Assembly: GCA_963746735.1 (NCBI GenBank)
Contig: CAVVCO010000037.1
Coordinates: 62,001-126,000, forward strand
Length of the DNA: 64,000 nucleotides
Direction: 5' to 3'
From: CAVSWT01 sp963746735
Lineage (GTDB): Bacteria > Bacteroidota > Ignavibacteria > Ignavibacteriales > Ignavibacteriaceae
Below, piece by piece: positions 30,587-39,414 of the stretch (position 1 is the stretch's first letter; every line of letters begins with the position of its first letter). Made by a program: the position numbers and the translations under genes. The notes beneath the pieces were generated by a model that had not been told where the DNA came from, made no database searches, and saw only the letters and a program-made list of their open reading frames with translations.

Positions 30587-32036
30587 AACAAGGATAGTTA
30601 TTAAACCTGACTACAAAAGAGTTCTTTATAAACCTTTTAATATAGTGTCTGAAGAAAGAATTATAAAAATCATTGGAAGGATTTTAACACTTTCTGAAAA
30701 AGAAGTTAATAAAGAGCTTAAAAATGTGATGAGTGACTTTGAGGAAAGGCATCAGAGGCTATGGATTTTTTATCTTAATAGATATGAACAGATGAAGAAA
30801 TATTTATTAACAGATCAGCAATTAAGTGATGAAAGAAAATTTTTAATTGGTGCTTATTTTACGCAGGAATATTCAGTGGAATCTGCTGCGTTATTTAATC
30901 CTTCAATGGTATGGCATCCTGATCAATCAGATTTGCCGGAAGGAAGCCGCCGTTTTATTTTAAGTTTGCGAGCTACGGGTGAAGGACATATTTCATCTAT
31001 AACTTTCAGATCGGGAATAATTGATAAAGAAAACAAAATAACTATAAGTGAGCCGACTCGCTTTGTTTCCACTTCAGATAATATTACCAATCCTGTATAT
31101 GAAAAAATTCTTTTTGAAAAAAAACTTTTTGAACTTGATCTACTTAATGATTTTGCAAAACAAATATTAAGTAGTCTAGATGAAAATTTTACAATTACTG
31201 ATCTTGAAGATTGTATAAATGTTTTAGTACGTCCCTTTAGAAATAAAGTCCTTGACCATGAATTAACAGCAAAAGCAATTTTATCTCTTGCCCTGTCAAA
31301 TTATGAAATTCAGTACAACTCTGATCAAAGCCTTTCGGAGAGAATAATATTTCCGCATTCACCTTCGGAAATTAATGGAATTGAAGATGCCCGTTTTGTT
31401 GAGTTTACTGATGAAGAAGGACAGCGAATATATTATGCTACTTATACCGCATATGATGGTAGAGTAATCTTTCCACAAATACTTGAGACAAAAGATTTTC
31501 TTCATTTCAAAATCAGCACTTTAAATGGGCCTGAAATAAAGAATAAAGGAATGGCGCTTTTCCCAAGAAAAATTAATGGGCTTTATGCGATGATATCGCG
31601 GCAGGATAATGAAAATATATTTTTAATGTATTCTGATCAGCTCCACTTCTGGTATACAAAACAATTAATTCTAAAGCCAACTTATCCATGGGAATTTGTG
31701 CAGCTTGGCAATTGCGGTTCGCCTATTGAAACGGAAGCAGGCTGGCTGGTATTAAGTCATGGTGTAGGTGCTATGCGTGAATATACTATGGGAGCGTTTT
31801 TGTTAGATAGAAATGATCCGTCTATAGTTATCGGCCGTCTGGCAGAGCCTTTGTTAACTGCAAATGAAAAAGAAAGAGAAGGTTACGTGCCTAATGTTGT
31901 TTATAGCTGCGGCGGGGCAATACATGGGGACGAACTAATAATCCCTTATGCGATGTCTGATCATGCAAGCAGCATAGCAAAAGTAAATCTGAATGAATTA
32001 CTAACTGAGCTAACATCAACAAAAAATAAAAATTAG
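30573..32036 (+). CDS. GH130 family protein (N-terminally extended)
   Basis: Cytoplasmic GH130-type propeller, 487 residues from ATG 30573, chosen over an upstream in-frame ATG because GGAAGA sits just before it. An N-terminal extension of ~100 residues ('VLYKPFNIVSEERIIKIIGRILTLSEKEV') is followed by 'ESAALFNPSMVWHPDQSD', 'SEINGIEDARFVEF' (catalytic-type Asp about residue 272; DAR instead of the usual DPR), 'YYATYTAYDGR', 'NCGSPIETEAGWLVLSHGVG' and 'VPNVVYSCGGAIHGDELIIPYAMSD'. It overlaps the GT4 fusion gene. This GT4-GH130 pairing suggests turnover of an intracellular mannoside; whether it is a phosphorylase, hydrolase or a transferase of the related GT108 type cannot be told. Confidence 0.8.
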   Translation: MKAIRTRIVIKPDYKRVLYKPFNIVSEERIIKIIGRILTLSEKEVNKELKNVMSDFEERHQRLWIFYLNRYEQMKKYLLTDQQLSDERKFLIGAYFTQEYSVESAALFNPSMVWHPDQSDLPEGSRRFILSLRATGEGHISSITFRSGIIDKENKITISEPTRFVSTSDNITNPVYEKILFEKKLFELDLLNDFAKQILSSLDENFTITDLEDCINVLVRPFRNKVLDHELTAKAILSLALSNYEIQYNSDQSLSERIIFPHSPSEINGIEDARFVEFTDEEGQRIYYATYTAYDGRVIFPQILETKDFLHFKISTLNGPEIKNKGMALFPRKINGLYAMISRQDNENIFLMYSDQLHFWYTKQLILKPTYPWEFVQLGNCGSPIETEAGWLVLSHGVGAMREYTMGAFLLDRNDPSIVIGRLAEPLLTANEKEREGYVPNVVYSCGGAIHGDELIIPYAMSDHASSIAKVNLNELLTELTSTKNKN

Positions 32037-32046
32037 GTTTATCCAT

Positions 32047-34116
32047 TTGAAAAAAATTATACTTATCACCGCAATTTCTTTCTTACTTTTTAATCAGAAT
32101 ATCATTTCACAAAATAAAATTGAGCGAAAAGATATTGAAGTTAATTTTAAAGGTGATGCACAAATTGAAGTCGGCAATCATTATGTGGGTGCGGAATTCC
32201 ATCATAGTTTTCCTGCACCGCAGCGCATAAGTTTCTATTATCCGGTAGCAAACAGTATCGATCTAAGTACTGATTATTGGAAAAGAGATTCAACTTTTAT
32301 AATGACGCTGGGATTATCTGAAGGTGATGATGATTTAGAATGGCTGCATGCTAAGCCATTCGAGTTTGAACTTACTCCTTACTCTGTTTCTTTTAAAAGA
32401 GTTGAGAAGACAAGAGAGATAAAAATATCGTATGATTTTTGTAATGATAAACCGGCAATGGTATTAACAATAGAAATTAAAAATCTTACCAATACAGCAA
32501 AAACTTACACACTTTTTACCGATCTTGCCGCATCTTTAAAAACTTCGCACACTTATAATCATAAAACTGATGCATCAGCTGAGTATGATAACAAAACCAG
32601 CACAATGTATTTTAATTACAATGATATAGAAACTCAATATGCACAAGTCTTCGTTTCGAATCTTGGAGCGGAGCCTATATTTAAAGACAGCAGCACTGAA
32701 ACTAAAAATCTAAATAGAAAAAATTGGTGGAAGGATGGAGACGATAGAATTGTTCCCGATTCTTTAGCCGCCGATAATATAAATATTCCTGCAGCAGGAT
32801 TTATTTTTCAAGAAGATGTTAAACCAAATGGAACTTTTAAACTTGTTCAAATTATTGGTTCATCAAAAAAGGGTGAAGCAAAAGAATTAGTAAATCAGCT
32901 TCGTGCAAACTACAAAGATGAAATAAAAGCTTATGAGAATTATGTCTTACATGAAGTAAACAAAAATTTGTTTTTAACAGGAGATATAGTTTTAGATAAA
33001 ACAATTGTGTGGTCACGAGCTATGCTTGCAGTTAATCAGCATTACATTGATGGAAGCATCCAGCCAATGCCTTGTCCAGCAGAATATAATTTTTATTTTA
33101 CTCATGATGTTTTATTAACTGATCTTGCCGCAGTTAATTTTGATTTGCCGAGAGTTAAAAATAATTTACAATTTATAATTGATCATGCTGATTCAAACAA
33201 AATTATTCCGCATGCATATTATTGGAAGGATTCAACATTCAAAACCGAATACGCAACTCCGGATAATTGGAATCACTTTTGGTTTACAATCCTTTCAGCC
33301 AGTTATTTAAAGCATTCTAATGATAAAACATTTTTAAATATGCTTTATCCCTATATTCAAAAAAGTATCAGCGAAACATTAGTGAATGAGAAAGATGGTT
33401 TAATTTGGGCTTACAGGCCTGATTGGTGGGACATAGGTCATAACTTTGGCCCTAGAGCTTACATGACAATTCTTTCAATTAAATCGCTAAGAGATTTCGT
33501 TGAAATATCTAAAGTGTTAAATAAGAAAATTGATTTTTCTTATTACACAAACCTGGCAGACGAAATGCAACAAACACTTAATAAAAAATTATGGAGTGAC
33601 GATCAAAAATATATTATCAATTATTATGAAGATGGCTCAATAGATAAACATTACTACATGGGTTCTCTGCTTGCAGTTTATTTTAATCTTTTAAATCCCG
33701 ATAGAAGCAAGGAACTTATTAAAACAGCAGAAGAAAAATTGTTAGATGAAAAGCTTGGCATTTATACTTTATTTCCAATGGATTTTGATAAGCTGATCGA
33801 TAAACTAAAATTTGCAGGCAATGAAGCGGGCGAACCATTTAAATATGCTAACGGGGGAATTTGGATGCACGGCAATGCCTGGTACGCTTTGGATTTAATT
33901 AAGACCGGACAAAAAGAAAAAGCAATTAATTTTATAAAAAGAACAATGACTTTGGACGGAATAATAAATAGTCCAAATGGACAGCCAGCAATGTATGAGT
34001 ACCGAGACAGTAATTTTAACAATCCAAAAGAATATGGGAAAATTGATAAACCGCAATTCATGTGGGCGGCAGGCTGGTATTTATACTGCATATATGAATT
34101 GTATGGAAAGAAATAA
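32047..34116 (+). CDS. Exported six-hairpin ((alpha/alpha)6) glycoside hydrolase-like protein
   Basis: Secreted or periplasmic protein of 689 residues, TTG start with signal peptide (LKKIILITAISFLLFNQNIISQ). The first ~290 residues are beta-rich; the remainder is a helical barrel with 'WSRAMLAVNQHYIDGSIQPMPCPAEYNFYFTHDVLLTDLAA' elements, 'LIWAYRPDWWDIGHNFGPRAYMTI' and 'GEPFKYANGGIWMHGNAWYALDLI', resembling GH63/amylo-1,6-glucosidase or GH94-type architecture. I cannot assign a GH family. It lies 10 bp after the GH130 gene and ends the operon before a convergent thioesterase gene. Probably trims oligosaccharides in the periplasm. Confidence 0.65.
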   Translation: MKKIILITAISFLLFNQNIISQNKIERKDIEVNFKGDAQIEVGNHYVGAEFHHSFPAPQRISFYYPVANSIDLSTDYWKRDSTFIMTLGLSEGDDDLEWLHAKPFEFELTPYSVSFKRVEKTREIKISYDFCNDKPAMVLTIEIKNLTNTAKTYTLFTDLAASLKTSHTYNHKTDASAEYDNKTSTMYFNYNDIETQYAQVFVSNLGAEPIFKDSSTETKNLNRKNWWKDGDDRIVPDSLAADNINIPAAGFIFQEDVKPNGTFKLVQIIGSSKKGEAKELVNQLRANYKDEIKAYENYVLHEVNKNLFLTGDIVLDKTIVWSRAMLAVNQHYIDGSIQPMPCPAEYNFYFTHDVLLTDLAAVNFDLPRVKNNLQFIIDHADSNKIIPHAYYWKDSTFKTEYATPDNWNHFWFTILSASYLKHSNDKTFLNMLYPYIQKSISETLVNEKDGLIWAYRPDWWDIGHNFGPRAYMTILSIKSLRDFVEISKVLNKKIDFSYYTNLADEMQQTLNKKLWSDDQKYIINYYEDGSIDKHYYMGSLLAVYFNLLNPDRSKELIKTAEEKLLDEKLGIYTLFPMDFDKLIDKLKFAGNEAGEPFKYANGGIWMHGNAWYALDLIKTGQKEKAINFIKRTMTLDGIINSPNGQPAMYEYRDSNFNNPKEYGKIDKPQFMWAAGWYLYCIYELYGKK

Positions 34117-34129
34117 ATCTAATTATGAA

Positions 34130-34169
34130 AAATAATATTAATTTCTATAAATCATAATTAATATTATTT
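34130..34169. terminator. AT-only bidirectional hairpin between convergent genes
   Basis: A perfect 14-bp inverted repeat (34130-34143 with 34156-34169, 12-nt loop) lies exactly between the + strand gene ending at 34116 and the - strand gene ending at 34164. It contains only A and T. Runs of A on the left and T on the right serve either direction. Confidence 0.5.
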
Positions 34170-34634
34170 GCTAATAAAATTATCCGGCATTTGAACTGCG
34201 ACAACCTTTCCTTTTGCAGTAATTTTACCATTTGCGGAAACAGTAATTTCTGAAATGACTTTTCTTCCTTTTATTTCCACAATTTTCCCTCTCAATTCTA
34301 ACTCTACTCCAAGTGGTGTAGGTTGAAGATAATCAACTTGAAGTGACGCAGTAACGAAACGAAATGCGGGTTCGGTTCCCGGTTCTCTTTCTTCTACGCG
34401 ATATGAAGCTAGTGCGCCTGTTCCGGTTCCATGACAATCAATAAGAGAAGCAATCAATCCGCCATAAACATAACCAGGAATTGCAATGTGATAGGGTTTA
34501 GGAGTAAAGTGTGCAACAGTTTCATTACCATCCCAATAACTTTTTATTTGATGGCCATGCTCATTTAATCTTCCACAGCCATAACAATAACTAAGATCAT
34601 TAGGATAATAATCTTGTACAGCTTTTAAATTCAT
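34164..34634 (-). CDS. PaaI/hotdog-fold thioesterase family protein
   Basis: Small cytoplasmic hotdog-fold protein, 156 residues. Motifs 'CYGCGRLNEHGHQIKSYWDG', 'GYVYGGLIASLIDCHGTGTGALAS' (hotdog helix with a likely catalytic Asp/His region) and 'LQVDYLQPTPLGVELELRGKIVEIKGRKVISEI' fit the PaaI/YigI-like acyl-CoA thioesterases. It is read divergently from the surrounding glycan genes and sits 47 bp downstream of a methyltransferase gene on the same strand. There is no obvious link to polysaccharide use. Confidence 0.8.
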   Translation of the reverse strand: MNLKAVQDYYPNDLSYCYGCGRLNEHGHQIKSYWDGNETVAHFTPKPYHIAIPGYVYGGLIASLIDCHGTGTGALASYRVEEREPGTEPAFRFVTASLQVDYLQPTPLGVELELRGKIVEIKGRKVISEITVSANGKITAKGKVVAVQMPDNFISK

Positions 34635-34681
34635 TATTATTTAATCTCCAGGATTATTTAATTCTGCTTTTCAATTCGGAA

Positions 34682-35299
34682 CTATTTGCTTAGAACGACG
34701 ATATGAGTTGTTAATGGATTATTTTTAATTTCTTTTATAATTCTTAATCCGGTTTTTTCCACAAGCCCCATAATTCCCTTGTTGGAAATATATGATTTAA
34801 AATTTTTATAATGATCTCTTCCCGCAGCAAATTCAACTGCTTCATTTAAAATAGACCAAAAACTTTTAGGACGCGGATATAGGTAGTCAATAATAATAAC
34901 TTCCTTAGAATGTTCTGCTAGTAATTTTAAGATATCCTCTCTTTTATTTTCTTGTACTTCATGAATAACAAAAGATATAACTGAGTAATCATAAGTCTCT
35001 TTTTTTTGATTAAGAAAAAGTTGAACATCCGAATGGTGAAAGATTAATTTGGGAGAAGGCCTTTTCGCAAGATTTTTATTTGCCAAATCAATATTTCTTT
35101 TTGACAAATCTATCCCATCAATTATTTTGATTTTGTCTTTAAGTTGAAAACTTAAACGTCCGGTACCACAGCCTACATCTAGAACAGACGAATTTTCATT
35201 TATAATTGATTTAACATTTTGAAATGACGTATCTTGATTAGGAGCAATTATTTTATCGTAAAATGATCCATCATACCAATGATTTTTATTTTCAGACAT
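34682..35299 (-). CDS. Class I SAM-dependent methyltransferase
   Basis: Cytoplasmic methyltransferase of 205 residues. Motif I 'SVLDVGCGTGRLSFQL' (~residues 35-50) and 'GIDLSKRNIDLANKNL' define the SAM pocket; 'YDYSVISFVIHEVQENKREDILKLL' corresponds to the later motifs of the UbiE/Methyltransf_11 group. The substrate is unknown. It is transcribed away from the ECF sigma gene, sharing the 233-bp region 35300-35532, and probably forms a two-gene unit with the thioesterase. Confidence 0.82.
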   Translation of the reverse strand: MSENKNHWYDGSFYDKIIAPNQDTSFQNVKSIINENSSVLDVGCGTGRLSFQLKDKIKIIDGIDLSKRNIDLANKNLAKRPSPKLIFHHSDVQLFLNQKKETYDYSVISFVIHEVQENKREDILKLLAEHSKEVIIIDYLYPRPKSFWSILNEAVEFAAGRDHYKNFKSYISNKGIMGLVEKTGLRIIKEIKNNPLTTHIVVLSK

Positions 35300-35532
35300 T
35301 AATTTAATGACTAATTCTAAAATATTAACGTTGGAATTATACTAAATAAAATGATTCCTTTCCAAGTGGATCAATTGGAAGACAAAACAATAGATATTAG
35401 ATTATTGCTTAGATTTAGTTTGTTCAACACAAAAAAGAAGTACGCTATTTAAAATAAGTCCAATTATTTTTTAGGATTTTGTAATTTTATATTATCTAAT
35501 GCGTCTATTTAAAAAAGGGATTATTAATTCAT

Positions 35533-36030
35533 TTGGAAAAAGAAGTAATAAATAGTTCTTTCGATGAACTTTATAAGGAATTTTCAGATGATATTTTGAG
35601 GTACTCCTACAGTATTTTAAAGAATTTTGAAGAAGCAAGAGATGTAGTTCAAGAAGTATTTATTCGTCATTTTGAAAAAGAAAAATCATTTAAAGGACAG
35701 TGTTCATTTAAAACCTGGTTGTTCGTTATTGCCAGAAATTTATGTTACAGCAGGCTTCGAACCAAAAATTATCATAATCAAAGTATTGAAGAGTATTCAT
35801 TTAATAAAAATTATACAGATTCTTTTGATATCAATATTTCAATACAGGACGCTTTAATGAAAGTTTCTAAAGAAAGTAGTGAGCTTCTTTATTTAAAAGA
35901 ATATGAAGGTTATTCTTATGCAGAGATTTCAGAAATAACAAATCTAACTGTTGAAAACATAGCAGTTAAATTATTTCGAGTTAAAAAACAATTAAGAAAA
36001 TATTTAAAAGATTTCAAGAATACCAAATGA
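35533..36030 (+). CDS. ECF-type RNA polymerase sigma factor
   Basis: Alternative sigma factor of 165 residues. Region 2 is 'LRYSYSILKNFEEARDVVQEVFIRHFE' with 'FKTWLFVIARNLCYSRLR'; region 4 is 'YSYAEISEITNLTVENIAVKLFRVKKQLRKYL'. The start is TTG at 35533. Its stop overlaps the start of an anti-sigma gene (ATGA), the usual arrangement for a membrane-controlled pair. It could drive envelope-stress or glycan genes nearby; its target promoters are not evident. Confidence 0.92.
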   Translation: MEKEVINSSFDELYKEFSDDILRYSYSILKNFEEARDVVQEVFIRHFEKEKSFKGQCSFKTWLFVIARNLCYSRLRTKNYHNQSIEEYSFNKNYTDSFDINISIQDALMKVSKESSELLYLKEYEGYSYAEISEITNLTVENIAVKLFRVKKQLRKYLKDFKNTK

Positions 36031-36617
36031 AACATTACGAATATGAAATAAGCTTATTTGTTGAAGATGAACTGCCTGAAAATAAAAAGGATGAATTAAT
36101 GGCTCATCTATCTAGATGTGAGAAATGCAACTCTTTACTGAATGATTTTTCAAATATGAAATCTGAGTTAGCTCATTTTTATAAAGTGCTGCCGCAGAAT
36201 GAAAATGAATTAAGCATAAGGCTTTCTGAAAAAAAGAAGATTAATTGGAATGTAAGAAAGCCTGCATTTAAGATTGCATTTTCAATTGCATTACTATTTG
36301 TAGCTATTTTCTTTTTGCTAATTAATTCAAATATGAATGAGTATAAAACTAATTATCATACAGTAACTTCTTTAGAAAAGACTAATGCGGGAAAAAGTGA
36401 TAATTTTTTAGTTGGCGATTTCGTTCAACATACAATGAGTTATCAAATTATTAGAGATGAAGAAATAAAACATTTTAATGAAGTTATTGACCAAGCTTTG
36501 ATTTTAAAAGAACATGGGTTAATTGCTAATGAGATATTAAATATTGACGCCAATAATGGGTTAAATAATTTTAATGAAATAATAAATAAATCCCTGGCAG
36601 ATTATTACCGGGATTAA
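36027..36617 (+). CDS. Zinc-finger anti-sigma factor, membrane-anchored
   Basis: Predicted partner that holds the ECF sigma factor inactive. The N-terminal zf-HC2-type region contains 'MAHLSRCEKCNSLLNDF' (H-x3-C-x2-C). One membrane segment follows at about residues 83-101 ('IAFSIALLFVAIFFLLI'), then a ~95-residue extracytoplasmic domain without recognised fold. It overlaps the sigma gene by four bases. The signal that releases the sigma factor is unknown. Confidence 0.85.
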   Translation: MKHYEYEISLFVEDELPENKKDELMAHLSRCEKCNSLLNDFSNMKSELAHFYKVLPQNENELSIRLSEKKKINWNVRKPAFKIAFSIALLFVAIFFLLINSNMNEYKTNYHTVTSLEKTNAGKSDNFLVGDFVQHTMSYQIIRDEEIKHFNEVIDQALILKEHGLIANEILNIDANNGLNNFNEIINKSLADYYRD

Positions 36618-36654
36618 TGATATAAAATTTATCTTAAACAAATAGGAGAAAGTT

Positions 36655-37263
36655 ATGACAAAAAAAAATATATTCTTATCCACTGCTGCTGCAATTGTTT
36701 TGATTTTTTTCAGCGGATATAATTTTATTGTAGGAGGGGAAAAAATTCCTGAAGGTTGGTTTAAAGCCGGTTCAAAACCTTCCAGCTATGAAGTTGGAAC
36801 GGAAGTTAAAGAAGGAATGAATAAAGAAAATGCTGTTTATTTAAAATCAAATGAGGAAAACATTACAGGCTTTGGTACGCTAATGCAAAATTTTTCTGCG
36901 GATAAATACTTAAACAAAAGGGTTAGACTATCTGGTTATGTAAAATCTAAAGATGTTGTTCAATGGGCTGGGCTTTGGATGAGAATTGATGGTAAGCAAG
37001 ATTCCCCTAAAATGTTGGGTTTTGATAATATGCAAGACCGTCCCATTAAAGGAACTTCTTCATGGAAAAAATATGATGTGGTCCTGGATGTTCCTTCAAA
37101 CAGTGCCGCAATTAATTTCGGAATATTATTGACGGGAACCGGTGAAGTATGGTTGAGCAATTTGAAATTTGAAGTTGTAGACAATAGTGTTCCCACGACT
37201 AATATGACACAAATACAAAGACAGCAAAACAAACAACCGACTAATTTAAATTTTGAGAATTAA
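36655..37263 (+). CDS. Small exported jelly-roll-like protein linked to the sigma/anti-sigma pair
   Basis: Exported protein of 202 residues with an N-terminal hydrophobic segment ('FLSTAAAIVLIFFSGYNFIVGG'). The body reads 'GWFKAGSKPSSYEVG', 'GFGTLMQNFSADKYLNKRVRLSGYVKSKDVVQWAGLWMRIDG', 'GILLTGTGEVWLSNLKFEVV', a beta-sandwich pattern seen as a domain next to regulators in several bacteria. A Gln/Asn-rich tail follows. It is 37 bp after the anti-sigma gene with a good Shine-Dalgarno (AGGAGA), then a strong terminator, so the three genes form one unit. It may sense or bind a carbohydrate-like ligand; that is inference. Confidence 0.65.
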   Translation: MTKKNIFLSTAAAIVLIFFSGYNFIVGGEKIPEGWFKAGSKPSSYEVGTEVKEGMNKENAVYLKSNEENITGFGTLMQNFSADKYLNKRVRLSGYVKSKDVVQWAGLWMRIDGKQDSPKMLGFDNMQDRPIKGTSSWKKYDVVLDVPSNSAAINFGILLTGTGEVWLSNLKFEVVDNSVPTTNMTQIQRQQNKQPTNLNFEN

Positions 37264-37290
37264 TTTATTGTCAAAATATAACCGATATTT

Positions 37291-37327
37291 AAAAATGTGA
37301 AGTAACTTATTTGCTTCACATTTTTTT
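37291..37327 (+). terminator. Rho-independent terminator after the sigma operon
   Basis: A perfect 12-bp stem (AAAAATGTGAAG with CTTCACATTTTT), 11-nt loop and a T7 run lie 28 bp after the stop at 37263. This is a textbook intrinsic terminator. Confidence 0.85.
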
Positions 37328-37555
37328 AAAGTTTTTACTCCTTAAGCTTAGTATCCCCTCACTCCATCATTCTATAAAACAATTTAAGTGATTATTTGAA
37401 AATTGAATTATAGATAGTTATCTGACTTCTAATTCTTGTTTCTTAATTCTTATTTCTTAATATCAAATCTTCCTTGTCAATTCAGAATAAAAAGAATAAT
37501 TTGTGACTGCTTAAATAAAAAATTACCTTTTTACTTCCAATAAATTTCTAACAGC

Positions 37556-39133
37556 ATGAATCTATTAAATAAAATATTTCTTGGCACCTTATTATTATCA
37601 TCAATATTATTCTCTCAACAAAAAGAAATTGTTGCTTACTATGGAGGGTATCATTCAGCCAAACATGGAACAATAATTAAAGATATTGTCGACAAAAATA
37701 TAGCAAGTAAAATAACGGTAATTAACTATGCATTTGCTAGGCCTGCACAGGATTCTCTTATGGAAATCATTCCTGAAATTAATACCTATTTCGCTTATCA
37801 AGAAGTTTATTCTGCTGAAATGAGTGTGGATGGAATTGCGGATGATTCTACCCAAGCTTTACGGGGCAATTTTAATCAAATAAGAAAATTAAAACTTAAA
37901 TATCCAAACATAAAAATATTACTATCAATCGGCGGATGGGGAGGTTCAAAATATTTTTCTGATGCTGCATTAACTCCGGAAACAAGAGAAAAGTTTGTAA
38001 ATACATGTATTGATTATTTTATTAGAGGTAATTTACCAATAGCAGGTAATGCAGGTGGAACCGGATCAGCAAAAGGTATTTTTGACGGCTTTGATCTTGA
38101 TTGGGAATTCCCGATAAGTGATGGACCGGAGGGAACTCACTATAATGTAAACGATAGGGAAAACCAAACTAAACTTTTTGCTTTGTTCAGAAAAAAGTTA
38201 AATGAAATAAATCCTAATTATTTATTAACCGCAGCAGTCTCTGCGAGAGTTTGGGAATTCTGGAAATATAATTTTAAAGAAGATCAAAATTATCTCGATT
38301 GGTTCAATGTTATGACTTATGATTTCCACGGCATCGGGGATACAATTACAGGCCATCATACTAATCTATTAAGTTCCCCAAATGATCCTGATCCGCTAAA
38401 AGAATCACTAGATCATTCAGTGAAATATTTATTGGATTCTGCTTTTGTAAGCAGAAGTAAAATTGTTCCGGGCGCAGCTTTTTACAGCAAACACTGGATC
38501 GATATTGATTCAAAAGATAACGGGCTTTTTCAACCTGCAACGAATGATACAATTAGAGAATTCCTTCGAATTAAAAATTATATGGATTATACAGATTTAA
38601 TAGATAAAGGTTATAATGTTTATTGGGATGATTTTTCTTTGGCCCCCTGGTTATACAGTCCCACAGAAAAGAAATTTTTTACTTTTGATGATCCGCGTTC
38701 AGTGTCTTTAAAAACCTGGTATGTAGATGCTTATAATCTAAGAGGATTAATGTTCTGGGAAATTTCCGGCGATGATTCTATGGGGACTTTAATTAATACC
38801 ATATACAACAAAAATATGCCTGATATTATTACTCATGATAATAAAGAAAATAACAAGCAATTTAATTTTGAAATAATTCAACCGAAAAAATTGACTCGAT
38901 TAATTGAAGGTTCAAATATTATAATAAAAACAAAATCTTCTGTTGGATTTGGAAAAGTTGTTAAAGTAGAATTCTTTGTGGATAATAAATCGATAGGCTA
39001 CAATAGATTTGCTCCATTCGATTGGGCATGGTTTAATGCTTCTTCAGGTCCTCATCTCATTAAAGCAATTGCTACAGATGAAAATGGAATAACGAGTTCA
39101 AGTTCAATCAAAATTAATGTAAAATCTAAATAA
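37556..39133 (+). CDS. GH18 chitinase-like glycosidase with C-terminal Ig-like domain
   Basis: Secreted endo-beta-N-acetylglucosaminidase/chitinase-type enzyme, 525 residues. Signal peptide 'IFLGTLLLSSILFSQ'. TIM-barrel motifs: 'VINYAFARPAQ', 'ILLSIGGWGGSKYF', the catalytic DxxDxDxE motif 'FDGFDLDWEFP' with acid Glu at about residue 184, 'WFNVMTYDFHG' and 'GLMFWEISGDD'. The last ~95 residues ('VEFFVDNKSIGYNRFAPFDWAW') are a Big/Ig-like domain also seen in the following GH5. Chitin is the usual substrate, which differs from the mannan theme of the neighbours. Confidence 0.88.
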   Translation: MNLLNKIFLGTLLLSSILFSQQKEIVAYYGGYHSAKHGTIIKDIVDKNIASKITVINYAFARPAQDSLMEIIPEINTYFAYQEVYSAEMSVDGIADDSTQALRGNFNQIRKLKLKYPNIKILLSIGGWGGSKYFSDAALTPETREKFVNTCIDYFIRGNLPIAGNAGGTGSAKGIFDGFDLDWEFPISDGPEGTHYNVNDRENQTKLFALFRKKLNEINPNYLLTAAVSARVWEFWKYNFKEDQNYLDWFNVMTYDFHGIGDTITGHHTNLLSSPNDPDPLKESLDHSVKYLLDSAFVSRSKIVPGAAFYSKHWIDIDSKDNGLFQPATNDTIREFLRIKNYMDYTDLIDKGYNVYWDDFSLAPWLYSPTEKKFFTFDDPRSVSLKTWYVDAYNLRGLMFWEISGDDSMGTLINTIYNKNMPDIITHDNKENNKQFNFEIIQPKKLTRLIEGSNIIIKTKSSVGFGKVVKVEFFVDNKSIGYNRFAPFDWAWFNASSGPHLIKAIATDENGITSSSSIKINVKSK

Positions 39134-39414
39134 GAATTTTATTATCAAGAACTGATGAAATAATAAAATATAATTTCTGTATTGTGGAATTAGTCATAAA
39201 TTATTATCGACGGATATAAAGTTCTTAACATCATTTCAGATCTGAACTTATCTATAGTTAGATGTTATTATTAAAATAATAATAATTTATTATCCTAATA
39301 ATTTCAATTCAATTTCTTAATCTGTTTTCTTGTCATTTTTTAATAAAACAAGTTGATTTTGGTGGTGTGGTTTTTGCCATCTTTAAAAGATGATTCAATA
39401 TTAAAAATAGTATT

